From assembly GCF_932526225.1 (NCBI RefSeq), contig NC_064041.1, positions 12,699,951 through 12,763,950 on the forward strand: a stretch of 64,000 nt of DNA, read 5' to 3'. Positions 22,501-53,845 of this stretch are shown here, piece after piece. Position 1 is the first letter of the stretch, and each line of letters opens with the position of its first letter. The translations under genes were made by a program, and so were the position numbers. Below the pieces are notes generated by a model that ran no database searches, had not been told where the DNA came from, and was given only the letters and a program-made list of their open reading frames with translations. Source of the stretch: Nematostella vectensis. Its lineage: Eukaryota; Cnidaria; Anthozoa; Actiniaria; Edwardsiidae.

Positions 22501-24693
22501 TTTCAACCGCGGTACTAATACCCCGGTTTTACCCCGGTTAGGATGTACCCCAACGCAACTACGAAAAGTACACACGATCCCCGTGACATTGCTCTATAAT
22601 TGATATTCACTTAGTCTTACTTATGGAAAACATAGTTTAGATAAGAACGACTTTCTTATTGACATGCAAGCAATTGCTAATCTCAAAGGTTCTCTGTGAG
22701 CGTTTTTATAAGTTCTCTCTGGAAGGATAAATTGTTTGTCGATCTGAGAAAAGAGGAATACTCGGACAACTAGCTCAGCGAGCAAGTTGAGTACTTCAGT
22801 TTCTCTGAATAAAAATAGGTTATCTTTTGTATCGGTTAATTCGCGGACAACATGGGAGAAGAAGCGCAGTAGCTTCACACTTTTTGATGAATTATAAGAC
22901 CAGATTTATGCATGAAGTTTTTATCGCTTCTACTTTAGCATACTGTATGACTCTAAACTTCCTTCCCATGGGAATTACAATTTCAAGCAAGTGGTGACTA
23001 ATATTTTCAGAAAGGAAGTTCGATCTCTAAAACTTTTGGGAAGCTATAAGTTGGAAAAAAACGTCAGTGGTGTTATTTCTTTTAGATTGCTGTTTCTTTG
23101 AAATATTACAAAGATTATAGAAATGTTATTTCGGGAAGACAGTTTTCGGGAGAAGGAATTGTTTGATCTCTAAATATATGCTTAACACTTGAATGTGTGA
23201 AAAGTCGGATAACTTATCCTTACTAGAATCCATTTGTTTTTGTAAAGATAAGAAATAAAGTTTCGAAAGGCTATTTTTGGGAAGGAATGTTCGATTGCTA
23301 AAACTAATTGCTAAATAAGTGAATGTGTGAAAAGTCTGACACTTGTCTTCGCGGGGATTCATTTGTTGATGTTACATGTAAGATTGTAGATAAGTTCGGA
23401 AAGCTTATTTTCGTGAAGGAATGTTCGAATGCCAAAAATAATCGCTAAATACGTGAATGTGTGAAATTCTGAACAAAACTATCTTGGAGTCTATTTCTAC
23501 ATTCTATTTCTATATATATGTAAGGAAGCAAGGAAATTACAGTAGGCCTTTAGGGGCAAGGTCGGTAACTACTGTAGGGCCCCCCCCCCAAAGCATGTCA
23601 TTTCCATTTGAAGGATCGTTAGATATTAAATGTCTTCCGTGTAATTTGTATAACTGTGCATCCCCCCCTCCCCCCTCCCCCAGTATAACCAGCCTACACA
23701 CCTGGAGTAATTTTTACGAATAAGATAATTTTTATTCAAGAGATTCTTGTAATCTCAGTTTTTCAACTGAGATTGCCACAGCCAAGCAAAGGCCTTTTTT
23801 TGGATCCCTAGAATAATATCATATACTTATCATAATATGATAAGTACAACTGAAATTTTGAAACTAGGTATACCCTAATTTGTTTGAATAAGTGGTTATT
23901 TTTAATTGGTGAGGCATTTAAACAGGGGAGACAGTATTTAAAAACAGTTTTATTCAGGTGAGGCACATATTTGGGGAAGGCACTTATTCATATATCTCTA
24001 AAGGCGAGGTTACACGAGGCAATTTTCATCTGCAACTGGCAACGCAATGATGGCAAATAAAAATTATTGCCAGTTGCAGAGGGATGTCACACGCTCGCAA
24101 TATTTTTTCGCAATGCAACACATCTGCTGTAAATTCTATATGTCAGCAGCTCTTCGCTAAAATACGGCCAGAAAACAGTAACTCTGATTGGTTCATTTCG
24201 CAAAACCATTGCATTGGCAGTTGTAAAACCATGTCACACGCAGCAACTTGTCTTAAAATGTTGCGAAAAGTAGAAACCAGCTCTACTTTTCGCAATATTT
24301 TTTCGCAGGAATTTGCTGCATTGCCATTTGCCAATTTGGATGTTACATGAGGCAATTTTGTCCACCACGATCATTGCGTTGCCAGTTGCAGTTGAAAATT
24401 GCCTTGTGTAACATGGCTTTTAGGTGAGGTGCTTATTTGGGGGAGGTTTTTATTCAAGCTTAGAGGAGCTACATTGCAGCAGTGGTAAATTTGTGAGTTT
24501 ACTTTTGTCTGGAAGAGATTTGTTTCTTACCAAGTTTTTCATTGGAGTTACTTGCTGTAGTGTACTTTTCCTGATAAAAATTTAAGGATGAAATATGCTT
24601 TGTATTGTATTTGTTTTGTTTCTCATCATCAAATACAAATCGAGAAAGCAAAACAGACATCTCATACGAAATATCACATAGAGAGTTGTTTTT
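399..24693 (-). CDS. FIRRM: FIRRM (C1orf112) orthologue, 25 exons, both ends incomplete
   Basis: FIRRM binds the AAA+ ATPase FIGNL1 and limits RAD51 on chromatin during homologous recombination and crosslink repair; this role is from family knowledge. Exons in coding order: 24637-24693, 24531-24570, 22223-22311, 22016-22126, 21758-21898, 21405-21491, 21031-21106, 20516-20597, 20111-20231, 19500-19586, 19338-19402, 16018-16081, 15846-15915, 15340-15383, 15234-15276, 13594-13657, 6700-6781, 6178-6260, 5717-5768, 4422-4511, 3994-4092, 2572-2706, 1757-1837, 834-947, 399-503. All have AG/GT borders, and phases agree throughout, giving 694 codons. The conceptual protein aligns almost without gaps to what I remember of human FIRRM (about 850 residues), for example KKAYQLQKALMELVD and WAQYTQGDVK. 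It is an all-helical protein with no catalytic motif. The first coding exon was not found, and about 100 C-terminal residues lie outside the window. The GPCR and the LINE both sit in its introns. Weakest junctions: the donor of 15846-15915 and the borders of 15234-15383. Confidence 0.85.
560..800. repeat. A/C-rich microsatellite (AAC-like)
   Basis: CAA/AAC triplets with AGC interruptions fill this stretch, including a pure AAC run near 729-755. It lies in a FIRRM intron between exons 834-947 and 399-503. The long minus-strand frame across it translates to Val/Ile/Ala low complexity and is not a gene. Confidence 0.8.
1838..2365. repeat. About 65-bp minisatellite derived from a FIRRM splice acceptor
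   Basis: Roughly eight degenerate units of 52-68 bp each begin 'ataacacaaa' and end in a CGCCATGC-CCC-like block on the plus strand. Read on the minus strand, each unit is a copy of the acceptor 'tgttatccag' and the first bases of FIRRM exon 1757-1837 (GGCAGCGTGGCGTTGTGGTG). The array abuts that exon on its upstream side, so the exon boundary seeded it. Confidence 0.8.
3193..3490. mobile_element. MITE family A, copy 1 (298 bp, long terminal inverted repeats)
   Basis: The left end 3193-3239 (AATAGGGGACTTGCG...) and the right end 3443-3490 (...CGCAAGTCCCCTATT) are about 47-bp inverted repeats with a few mismatches, and both carry a TCACGTGA/TCGCGTGA core. There is no coding capacity. Internally there is a short duplication of 'cctcttaaaaaaacaagaattc' near 3298-3343. 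Related copies lie at 48975-49558 and 53926-54187. No clear target duplication is visible. Confidence 0.8.
3621..3980. repeat. CTGT tetranucleotide microsatellite
   Basis: A near-pure (CTGT)n run covers about 3621-3720, followed by degenerate CTGT/CCGT sequence to about 3980. It is in a FIRRM intron and ends just before exon 3994-4092. The Cys/Leu/Ser/Val and Asp/Arg/Thr/Gln open frames on the two strands are repeat translations. Confidence 0.9.
4671..4926. mobile_element. Short inverted-repeat element (about 256 bp)
   Basis: Sequence from 4671 (GTATACCTATTTCA, then AGTGCAAATGGC) recurs inverted at 4872-4926 (GCCATTTGCACTGCC ... GAAATAGGTATATA). About 50 bp at each end pair, with small mismatches. 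It is a non-coding, MITE-like element in the FIRRM intron between exons 5717-5768 and 4422-4511. Confidence 0.7.
5107..5216. repeat. Dispersed repeat family B, copy 1
   Basis: The block CGTACCCAGGATTTTTCTTG, then AAGTGGACCTATATTTTCC, a G-run, and GAGTTCTCTGATAAAAAT is shared with 45738-45868 in the same order. The poly-G run (about 5166-5182) differs in length between copies. It is probably a fragment of a dispersed transposon. Confidence 0.7.
5717..6781 (-). CDS. FIRRM: FIRRM middle exon block (three exons left of the nested GPCR)
   Basis: Exon 6700-6781 encodes QVSFYEFVCTRLCTLIATAP. Exon 6178-6260 encodes ESCLVDGLLSDDMLVEL and ends in WTFMA. Exon 5717-5768 encodes WESADLCRSHVVFLCNL. Phases run 2-0, 0-2 and 2-0 without a gap, and donors are gtaagt, gtaccg and gtgagt. 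The Leu-Cys-x-x-His-Val and Asp-x-Trp-x-Phe-x-Ala-Arg signatures line up with human FIRRM at the expected spacing. These exons are too short to show up as open frames and were found by splice-site and phase reasoning. Confidence 0.8.
5770..6010. repeat. TGG/GAT/TAT-rich low-complexity stretch in a FIRRM intron
   Basis: Degenerate simple sequence dominated by TGGT and GATGAT words fills the intron right after FIRRM exon 5717-5768. The 73-residue plus-strand frame here is repeat translation. Confidence 0.6.
7093..8349. mobile_element. 1.26-kb foldback element, left arm interrupted by a second element
   Basis: The left arm (7093-7163 plus 7449-about 7530) is inverted at about 8190-8349. Shared landmarks are GAGAGCATAA, TTTGGTATTACCCGCGCGCC, CATGTCGATT, TATTTTTAGTAACCAC and TGCGCGTGAGGATTT. 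The core, about 7530-8190, has no convincing protein. The arms are continuous only if 7164-7448 is removed, showing a later insertion. It lies in the same FIRRM intron as the GPCR. Confidence 0.75.
7164..7448. mobile_element. TA-target MITE nested inside the foldback element
   Basis: Perfect 16-bp inverted ends, TACAATCCGCGCCAAA at 7164-7179 and its complement at 7433-7448, bound a 285-bp element. Comparison with the uninterrupted opposite arm (catcc-TG-gttattttta) shows that the insertion created a TA duplication. This is the signature of Tc1/mariner-type transposition. Confidence 0.8.
8350..9234. other. AT-rich interval upstream of the GPCR, nothing recognised
   Basis: No exon, tandem array or inverted repeat was recognised here. 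The GPCR 5' untranslated region and promoter should lie at its right end; no TATA box or other site can be assigned with confidence. Confidence 0.5.
9235..13092 (+). CDS. Class A (rhodopsin-like) GPCR with giant repetitive third intracellular loop
   Basis: Two exons, 9235-9683 and 10677-13092, join AG|G (phase 2) and give 954 residues; donor gtaagg, acceptor ttcggcag. N-glycosylation sites occur at NYS and NAT near residues 9-15. TM1 carries Asn57 (AENAVLL) and TM2 Asp86 (LSASDL). TM3 is followed by DRF at 140-142, a DRY variant, and TM4-TM5 lie at about 158-212. After roughly 650 residues of intracellular loop come TM6 (LSCVPYG, about 868-894) and TM7 with NPILY at 919-923. The loop holds about 19 units of the 14-residue ECHNPGNESNDPGK type, then shorter NEGKDPG-like units, a 61-residue duplication and a Ser/acidic segment. 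The TM sequences resemble the many orphan amine- or adenosine-like receptors of cnidarians, so the ligand is unknown. The gene is nested, in opposite orientation, in a FIRRM intron. An alternative start is Met6. Confidence 0.85.
11000..11690 (+). repeat. 42-bp coding tandem repeat inside the GPCR loop
   Basis: The unit gagagcaatgacccaggtaa-agaatgccataacccaggcaat is repeated in register about 16 times, then decays. Period 42 preserves the reading frame (14 residues). No unit contains a stop in several frames, so long spurious frames exist on both strands; only the frame continuous with TM5 and TM6 is credible. Confidence 0.9.
11922..12287 (+). repeat. 183-bp near-perfect direct duplication in the GPCR loop
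   Basis: Copies 11922-12104 and 12105-12287 begin GGGAAATGTCCGAGGCAATA. The only difference I noticed is gcggtg versus gcggcg near the end of the unit. The period of 61 codons keeps the frame. Such high identity suggests a recent event or ongoing homogenisation. Confidence 0.9.
13330..13525. repeat. 24-bp minisatellite carrying AATAAA in most units
   Basis: About eight units of GGAATAAAAATGGTAGCACT plus TACT. It starts about 240 bases downstream of the GPCR stop codon, and six units contain the canonical poly(A) signal AATAAA, so the array may serve as the GPCR polyadenylation region. The small plus-strand frame across it is repeat translation. Confidence 0.8.
13594..16081 (-). CDS. FIRRM: FIRRM middle exon block (five exons right of the nested GPCR)
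   Basis: Exons 16018-16081, 15846-15915, 15340-15383, 15234-15276 and 13594-13657. The last encodes SVELVLPVYVDGVMCQGKP, matching the Ser-x-Glu-Leu-x-x-Pro stretch of the human protein; joining it through the gtatga donor of the previous exon places a Cys just before it, as in human. The exon 15846-15915 could instead run on to a TGA at 15802-15804, which would give a short isoform. I prefer splicing at gtacac because it restores phase with 15340-15383. Confidence 0.65.
13735..14090. repeat. About 65-bp minisatellite with exon-like units
   Basis: Five to six units of the form pyrimidine tract, TTTTGCACAG, GATCTAGTGGAACTCCGTTA, then GGGCACAAGGTGAGAAC. On the plus strand each unit looks like a 3' splice site, about 36 bases, and a 5' splice site (AAG|GTGAG). 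No protein-coding reason for it was found. It lies in a FIRRM intron. Confidence 0.8.
14303..14539. mobile_element. GC-rich foldback MITE (about 237 bp)
   Basis: The left half TTAGGTTGATTTAGATCCAC plus GACGCCGGCAAGAGGACGCC and the right half form an almost complete palindrome of about 100 bp per arm, ending GTGGATCTAAATCACCCTAT. High GC compared with its surroundings. There is no coding capacity. Confidence 0.8.
15011..15070. repeat. Near-perfect 58-bp palindrome
   Basis: GAATAAATCCAGATAGTCAA and TTGAATACTAATGGATTTATTC are arms of an imperfect hairpin centred near 15040. It could be a solo foldback remnant. It lies in the FIRRM intron between exons 15234-15276 and 13594-13657. Confidence 0.6.
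16200..17195. repeat. About 29-30 bp VNTR with higher-order units
   Basis: More than 30 units of CACATGTAAGCCCGGTTGAT-GGAGCAGA. A longer unit carrying 'ggtaaatgtactctaaacc' recurs every 3-5 units between 16310 and 16920. The last five units (about 17035-17180) are almost identical 30-mers, showing recent expansion. It occupies the large FIRRM intron between exons 19338-19402 and 16018-16081. Confidence 0.9.
17525..17709. mobile_element. 185-bp MITE family C, copy 1
   Basis: Inverted ends ACAATCTTCAACAAAAGTAA and TTAGTTTTGTAACAGATTGT; flanked by a 2-bp CT duplication. It is almost identical to 19112-19296 in the same orientation (I saw one difference, gccctcc versus gctctcc), so both transposed recently. 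Confidence 0.85.
19112..19296. mobile_element. 185-bp MITE family C, copy 2
   Basis: Same element as 17525-17709. It is flanked by a 2-bp AG duplication, and its right border reads GATTGT|AGGTAAG. It is 41 bp from FIRRM exon 19338-19402, inside the intron. Confidence 0.85.
19338..24693 (-). CDS. FIRRM: FIRRM N-terminal exon block (eleven exons)
   Basis: Exons run from 24637-24693 (KNNSLCDISYEMSVLLSRF) to 19338-19402 (EYFDFIDGCLPDVLYLLVTL). The 24531-24570 exon (EKYTTASNSNEKL) joined to 22223-22311 (LLQILSNHLLPQLGLADLE) aligns residue for residue with the human segment ending in Leu-Pro-His. Exon 21405-21491 carries the highly recognisable FKKAYQLQK motif. Donors are mostly gtaag or gtgag types; acceptors have clear pyrimidine tracts. 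The starting exon should lie upstream of the LINE, between about 28 and 29.2 kb. Confidence 0.85.
19657..19782. mobile_element. 126-bp foldback MITE
   Basis: ATCCTCGGGGACCCAGGGCG, then CGGAGATCGGGCACACAG, is inverted at 19739-19782 with three mismatches, leaving a loop of about 35 bp. It lies in a FIRRM intron. The open frame over it is not coding. Confidence 0.8.
22980..23480. repeat. Degenerate tandem repeat of about 128 bp
   Basis: Three to four diverged units share the words GAAGGAATGTTCGAATGC, TGCTAAATA-GTGAATGTGTGA and AAAGTCTGA. It fills part of the FIRRM intron between exons 24531-24570 and 22223-22311. Open frames here follow the repeat and show no conserved protein. Confidence 0.65.
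24000..24423. mobile_element. About 424-bp foldback element with GAGGTTACACGAGGCAATTT ends
   Basis: Ends AAGGCGAGGTTACACGAGGC ... CAACTGGCAACGCAATGAT and ATCATTGCGTTGCCAGTTGC ... GCCTTGTGTAACATGGCTTTT are inverted repeats of about 52 bp. The interior repeats the same words (GTCACACGC, TTTTTTCGCA, TTGCCAGTTGC). It has landed in a second repeat of GGTGAGGCACTTATTTGGGG type that is visible on both sides. Confidence 0.75.
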
Positions 24694-24889
24694 CTTTAAG
24701 AAGATTGAGAACAGATGACAGAGTCCCAAAAAGACTATACATGTATGAGAAAAATAATACATGATTTTGGGAGGGGGATAATAATAATAATAATAATCGT
24801 TTATTCATACTTTTGTAGCATAAGCTAAATTACAGTATGTCGGCCGATGCACACTACACTTAACAATGTATAAATAAATACTGGAATAA

Positions 24890-26626
24890 CTACTGGAAAC
24901 GAATTGTGATAAAGTTATTATACCTTTCAGTTACACCAACTGATTTATCCAAACGGCTGCAACCCCCCCTTAGCGAATAACCATGGGCGACCTCAGTCCC
25001 AGATTGTATTATATATTTTATAGGCTCAGTGCATCTTGCTTTAGCCATGAATCGACGGCACAGTTCTGCTCTGCGGACTGTAAGTGAGTCCATTTTTGCT
25101 ACTTTGAGCCCTGATTCATAGCTAAGGCAAGGGTAGATTATTCGAATAGCTTTTCGTTGTACTGTTTCGATAAGCTCTGCAAGGTACTCAGGAAGGGAGG
25201 CCCAGACAGGAGCAGCGTACTCAAGGACTGACCGAATTAACGAGCAATAGATAAGAACCATATCTGACTGCTGGACACCTGCCTTCCTGAGTACCCTGAG
25301 GGCATAGAGGCGCTTGCTAGCCTTCTTAACAATGTGGTCAACGTGAACATTCCATGACAGATCTGCTGATATATGTACACCTAATAGCTTGTAATGTTCA
25401 ACTTTCTCAACAACTGCGCTCCCTAGGATTAATCTTTGGGGGACAGAAGGTTGGTACTTTAAGAAATTAATTTGAAGCTCTTTGCATTTCTTGGGGTTCA
25501 GACGCATTCCCCTTGATGACGCATATTCCTTGATATCATTAACAATAAATTGTATGTAACTGGGAGAGCATCTTGGAACAATTTCAAATACGGTGGTATC
25601 GTCAACATATTTAACTCTATTAGGCCACCTTGCAAGCATACGGTTGACTAAGATTGCAAACAAAAGCGGAGCCGATTTCGTGCCCTGGGGAATACCCCCA
25701 TTGGAAACAACTACAGATGACAATGCATTGCCTACTCTTACACGTTGAGGTCTATTTGAGAGAAAACAGCAGATCCACCTTATAATTACATTATGAACGT
25801 TAAGCAGTTTCATTTCGTTCACTAATGCATTATGATCAACCAAATCAAAACCTTTAGAAAAGTCTGCAAAGAACACTCTTATAAAGCAATTACCTTTGTC
25901 TAAGGCAGCTAGTATAATATGGAGCATATAAACTAAGGCATGTGTTGTTGATCTGCCTGGCATCGAAAACTGCTTAATGTCCAGGTTCTCTGCAACTTGA
26001 TTCATCAGGTGTTCGAGAGTGAAGCCCTCTAGAATTTTGGCCAACGGTGACGTAAGAGTAATTGGTCTGAGATCATCCTCAACTGTCTTGGGTGGGGTGA
26101 CCTTGGGTGTAGGAATGACCAGGGATGTCTTCAAGATCTCTGGAACACGCCCTTCTCTGAGAGAGCTGTTGTACAAATCACTCACAATCGGAGCTAGTTC
26201 AAATGCAAACTCTTTCCAAACTCGCGACGGCACTTGATCTGGGCCAGGGGACTTGTTTGATTTGATTGAGCGCAGAGCTTTATACGCCTTCTCATCAGTG
26301 ACAAGGAACCCAGGGGGGACATAGAGGTTTTCATCCGCCAGACTACTGATATCGAGTGGGTCAAAGTGTGACGTTAAGCTGTATAGGAGATTATTAAACT
26401 GATCACAGAGTGACTCTATGGTGGGAGTGTCTTCACTCAATAGTTGGTGCCACCATTCAAATGTGCTAGACAATCCCCCAATAGCTTTCACCTCACACCA
26501 CCACCGTGAGATGTTAGTGTCCTTTAACGAAGCGACTTTCGCGCTATAATAATTATGCTTACAGTTCTTTACCAGTTCTTTAACACTGTTACGGATTCGT
26601 TTAAAAAATGGGAGAGTCTTTTCCAT
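24890..26626 (-). pseudogene. LINE reverse transcriptase part
   Basis: RT signatures in order: SPGPDQVPSRVWK, LRPITLTSPLAKILE, FADFSKGFDLVDHNAL, NGGIPQGTKSAPLLFAIL, the active-site box YVDDTT (usually YADD), and LLGVHISADLSWNVHV. The C-terminal part (RKAIRIIY...) is typical of the CR1/L2/Jockey group. It is open for 578 codons and has no start of its own other than an internal Met just past the frameshift. Confidence 0.9.
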
Positions 26627-27932
26627 GTATCCGTAGAGCCCTTTGTCGTTTGGTAACCAGGCCTTTGAGCCTACTCGAGACCCAAGGCTTGTCTGTTAGG
26701 CACACTTTGATCGATTTAGCTGGAAAATATATATCAACGGCATTTTGCAAGACACTATATAGTAGACGGCATTTCGCATCTGCAGTAGGTGCGTCCAATA
26801 CATAGCTCCAATTGTATCCAGTAATCCAACGCCCAAATGCGTCCATGCAACTAGGTCTCATATCTCGTCTACTAATAGTTTCCGTAGAAGACTTTATTGT
26901 TCCCAACGCCCCAATAGGTTTAATAAGAACAGCATAGTGATCGCTTTTTCCGATTTTCGGTAGCTGGATTGGTGACTGAAACAACTTCGGTTTGTTGGTT
27001 AGGACCCAGTCTAACATACCCGTATCCCTTGTTAGCACGGTCACAATTTGGGAGAGACCTGACTTTTGCTTGATGACACTAGCTTTTATACCAGTACTAG
27101 GCGGATTGAAATCTCCAGTCACGAGTATCATGCCATCCGGGTGTTTTGTAAGGAACGATTCTGAGTTGATTGAGATATGTTCGATCAGTCTAGAATTCTC
27201 TTCACTCCCATAATGTGGTGGGTGATAAACTATTCCAACCAGGATATTTGACACTGATCTAGGTAGACGAAATGGTCTAATAGAAACCCATAGAGCTTCG
27301 ATGTCGGGGTTTTCAAATTCCAGCAATCGTTTACAAGGAAGGTGTGAATCAATATATGCACATATACCTCCACATTGTCCAATAGGTCTGTCTCTTCTGA
27401 AGCATACATAATTACCAAGATGAATAGCCGATTCAGGGACAGAGGAATCAAGCCATGTTTCAGTTAGACAAATAATTCCAGGCTTCGTAGACTCGGCGAT
27501 CGAGTGGAGCTCGTCAACTTTCTTGTGCAGAGATCGAACATTTGCTAGTAAAGTGACAGGAAGCGAAGCTTTGATACGCGGGGGGTTTACAGAAACCGTC
27601 CCAGCTTCATTTGCATCTGACTCATTTACACATGGCCGAGTTCTTTGTTTTCGACGCTTGCGTCTAGATCTATATGGTTTCAATATTCCAAGGTCTTTCA
27701 ATTCCATCCATAAATCATCAGAAAGGCGTGAAGATGTAGAGCTCTTCCTGAAGGCCTTAAGCGTTGAAGAGGAGTAGCACTTTCGTGGGTTAGTACCTTG
27801 ACCCGGATGGCGACTCAAGAGCTCTGATGGTCGTTGTGGAAAATTTCGCCAGCATAATGACGAGAAGAGCAATTGTGGCCATACAGCAAATTGTGATAGT
27901 GTTAGGAGCAACACTGACCACATTTCGTACAT
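26601..27932 (-). pseudogene. LINE endonuclease part (APE-like), frame broken at its 3' end
   Basis: An APE-type endonuclease is visible from its successive signatures: LLANVRSL near the start, LTETW with the catalytic Glu, VTGDFN with the metal-binding Asp and Asn, and KSDHYAV near the end. A basic region (RSRRKRRKQR) precedes it. The frame closes shortly after a run of six T near 26601-26606, and RT continues in a different frame, so a single-base indel has probably inactivated this copy. Confidence 0.85.
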
Positions 27933-28436
27933 CTAGAGTAATAAATACAGACACAAACAAGAATATCACATAGCAGACAGAAAACGTGTGGCTGCCATTA
28001 CTGACGCCGCTGACCAAAAAGTAGGTGATGAAGGTGTTTTCTGACCAATTCATGAAAACAGGGAAATTGTGATTCTTGAAATCAGTTTCCTCAGGTTTCA
28101 AAATAGCGGTCGGCTGCTGGTGATAGCCGGCTGTTTTATGGTCTTTGCCGGCTCTCTTTTTCTGATTTCTCTCTCATGTTTTCGGTGGCAAAATCTAGCA
28201 GATTTAAAAATTTTTTTTTGAATACTGTTTCCTTGTGTCCCACAAATAAATAAATAATTTTTCATTCAGAATCAGAATTTCAAACTTAGAAATTCATGAA
28301 ACGTGACATCTGGGCTATAAAACATGCAAAATTTTGGTAATTATTTGCAATATGATATTGTTTATAGCTATACATTTACTGATTTTGTGATCTGCGAATT
28401 GTGAAAAATTGGTCCTGATTTGTGATCCACTCCCCC

Positions 28437-28775
28437 CTTTCTCTTCGACCCCTGATTACGACAAGCACACCTATCACTTTTACCCGTAAGATCCCCCCTG
28501 CAGCCTGAAGATCCCCTCCCCCTGCATCCCCTGATTACGACGAGCACACCTATCACTTTTACCCTGAAGATCCCCCCCTGCAGCCTGAAGATCCCCTCCC
28601 CCCTGCATCCCCTGATTACAACGAGCATACCTATCACTTTTACCCTGAAGATCTCCTACCTTCCCGTCCCCTCCACTCTTTGCAAAAACCCTGATTACAA
28701 CTAGCATCCCTATCACTTTTACCCTGAACTTCCCCCCTGCAACCCTCATTACGGCGAGCTACTGTATCACTTAAC
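28437..28775. repeat. About 80-bp tandem repeat, C-rich
   Basis: Four to five units of CCTGATTACGACGAGCACAC, CTATCACTTTTACCCTGAAG, then a C-run, CTGCAG and GAAGATCCCCTCCCC. The last two units are shortened. It lies between the LINE and the presumed FIRRM/DNMT1 promoter. Confidence 0.85.
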
Positions 28776-28989
28776 ATCTTCCTCTGACCCGTTGATTACT
28801 TTGTAAAAATGGAAAAAGAAGGCCTTTAGCATTGTACTTGTTGAAACGCTAGCGAAATTACAACCAAACCCCATAAAGGCTCTAGATTGAAAGGATACGA
28901 TAGTAGCATAAAGGTGTTCAATGTTTTCTCCATGTTGATGTTTTGGGCGATACGTCTCGACTGGTGATGATGATGTCATGACGAGCCGC

Positions 28990-29567
28990 AAACGAAAAAC
29001 TCCAAACTCTGCACAAAGAACTCCTGTATATTGACTAGAGTAACAGCTTTACAAATGGCAATGACGGACGTTAAATATTCAGGCACAATGAATACAGATA
29101 GCTTCAGCTTTTGCATGATATTCAGATAAACATTTAGATCTCAGTTTCACCGCCATGTTGGATTTGAAATTCCGCGGGCTCAGGTCACGTGATATGGATC
29201 GGCTGTTTGACATCATTTTTTCTTTTTCTAAAAACACTATCCTCTATATCATTTTATTGTTTCAATCTAAATATATAGCGGAAGGTATTGCAAAAAATCT
29301 AAATTTAATATATCATTTCAATGAATTCAAAGAATTCTATCAGGAAACTAATTTTGAAGGGAGACTGTGGCCGAGTGCCTCAGCGTATAAAGCCTGGCTG
29401 TTTCTGATTTGGCGGGAAAGTTGTCCAAGATTGCAATCAAGACAACACGATCTTCAAGCTTAAAACCATATTTTTTTTATTTCTACACAAGTGTTTTAAA
29501 AGTATTATAGGAATTTTATCAAAACTGAGAACTCAGCAAGCTTCTTGAGACTATCTATTGCTACGAA
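28990..29567. promoter_or_regulatory. Presumed bidirectional promoter between FIRRM (minus) and DNMT1 (plus)
   Basis: DNMT1 starts at 29568 on the plus strand, and FIRRM must start on the minus strand upstream of the LINE. On the minus strand CCAACATGGCGGTGA at about 29147-29161 matches the YY1-type AAnATGGCGG motif, common in housekeeping promoters, and would also provide an ATG. No TATA box is evident. Both the shared use and the FIRRM start are inference. Confidence 0.4.
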
Positions 29568-52652
<23,085 letters not shown>

Positions 52653-53363
52653 GAATGTATATATAAGGAGCGTGCTTGAACTACGAAATAGGAAGAGGAG
52701 GATTAGGAGACTAGGACAGCGGAAGGAGGAATTTAAGCTGCAATGTTTCTTCGAGCGTATTCCACATCATGAACGAGAAATGTAAGCAGTATTTTATGCA
52801 GTTGAAGGAATAGGAAAATCACTACTATTTGCTTGCCAAAACAGTGCCGTTTTATTTCATCAGCAAATGTAAAAAGGAACTGAGGAGAAAATAATAGGAA
52901 TATCCTTTACCTATCCTGACTGACAGATTTTATCATTTTCCTTGTTTTGCCTATTGCGGATATAAAGACATTAGCTTGGTTTCGCACTATTTGATCTGTA
53001 TACCATACCATAGTCAGCTGGAAAGCAGAAATACAACACTAGTTATACAGCATGTTCCGTGTCAATTACTAAGTAATACTTGGAGGTACTTGAAATGTAC
53101 ACGGGCGGAACACTCATGAATATTTGACAGCTTTTATTAAGTAAATAATTTATGTAGCTGAGAATATATAGCCCTATGTAAAATATGAGCTTTTTATACA
53201 TTTGAATGCCTGCATAAGTCATAAAGAACAAAGTATGCATAAAAGAACATTAACACAATTTTACACAAACTTTATTATACTCCATTTTATACAAACCTTA
53301 CGTAAACATTATTTCCCTCTAGTATGATTTTATGATTATATCTTTTTGTAGGTGTGAAATAAA
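52653..53363 (+). other. DNMT1 3' untranslated region, with candidate poly(A) signal
   Basis: AT-rich sequence without frames follows the stop. AATAAA at 53358-53363 (GTGAAATAAAATATTG) is a good poly(A) signal about 700 bases after the stop. No other feature was seen. Confidence 0.5.
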
Positions 53364-53845
53364 ATATTGTTTGAAAATTGATAAATATCGTATCGCTGTC
53401 AGAGTGCATAACAGAACTGCACAATCAAACCCAGCCGCCGTTTTGTCAGCCAAGCTAAATAGCAATCGTTGAGAAATAATCAAATTCCATCAGCTGATAT
53501 GAGAAAACCATTGCGATACTTTCGATAGAATTTGGTAAATGAAGTATAAAACATTTATTGGCTGTAATTCAAAATTCCAACACAAATCTGGATGGAAAGT
53601 GCTACTCTGTACAGTTGTTTTAACTCTATTAAAACCACCCCCTAAAATTACACTTTATTTAATTGCTACTCCCCTGAGTCAGGAAATCCTCACTGCTATC
53701 TATTTCAAGTACCCCCCCCCCCTGCACATCCCCTTTATGTCCCCCCTGGTCCTCGCAAAGCCTTAGCCCTATGACTATTTGAGCCACTTCTCTTCCCGCC
53801 GCCCTCAGCTCTGGGCAAAGCACGTGTTCGAATGCCTTATGGACG

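Larger units (their letters stand above)
24779..27960 (-). mobile_element. CR1/L2-like LINE retrotransposon, nearly full length
   Basis: One endonuclease-reverse transcriptase unit on the minus strand, ending at the 3' side in (AAT)n at about 24779-24798 with AATAAA just before it. Endonuclease and RT lie in different frames that overlap at 26601-26626. The 5' end is uncertain (about 27950-28130), and no target-site duplication was recognised. It lies in the 5' part of FIRRM on the same strand. Confidence 0.85.

Noticed and set aside
27790-28101. A small minus-strand membrane-protein-like frame overlapping the LINE 5' end
   Set aside because: It overlaps the LINE endonuclease frame and its leader; hydrophobicity alone is not evidence of a gene.
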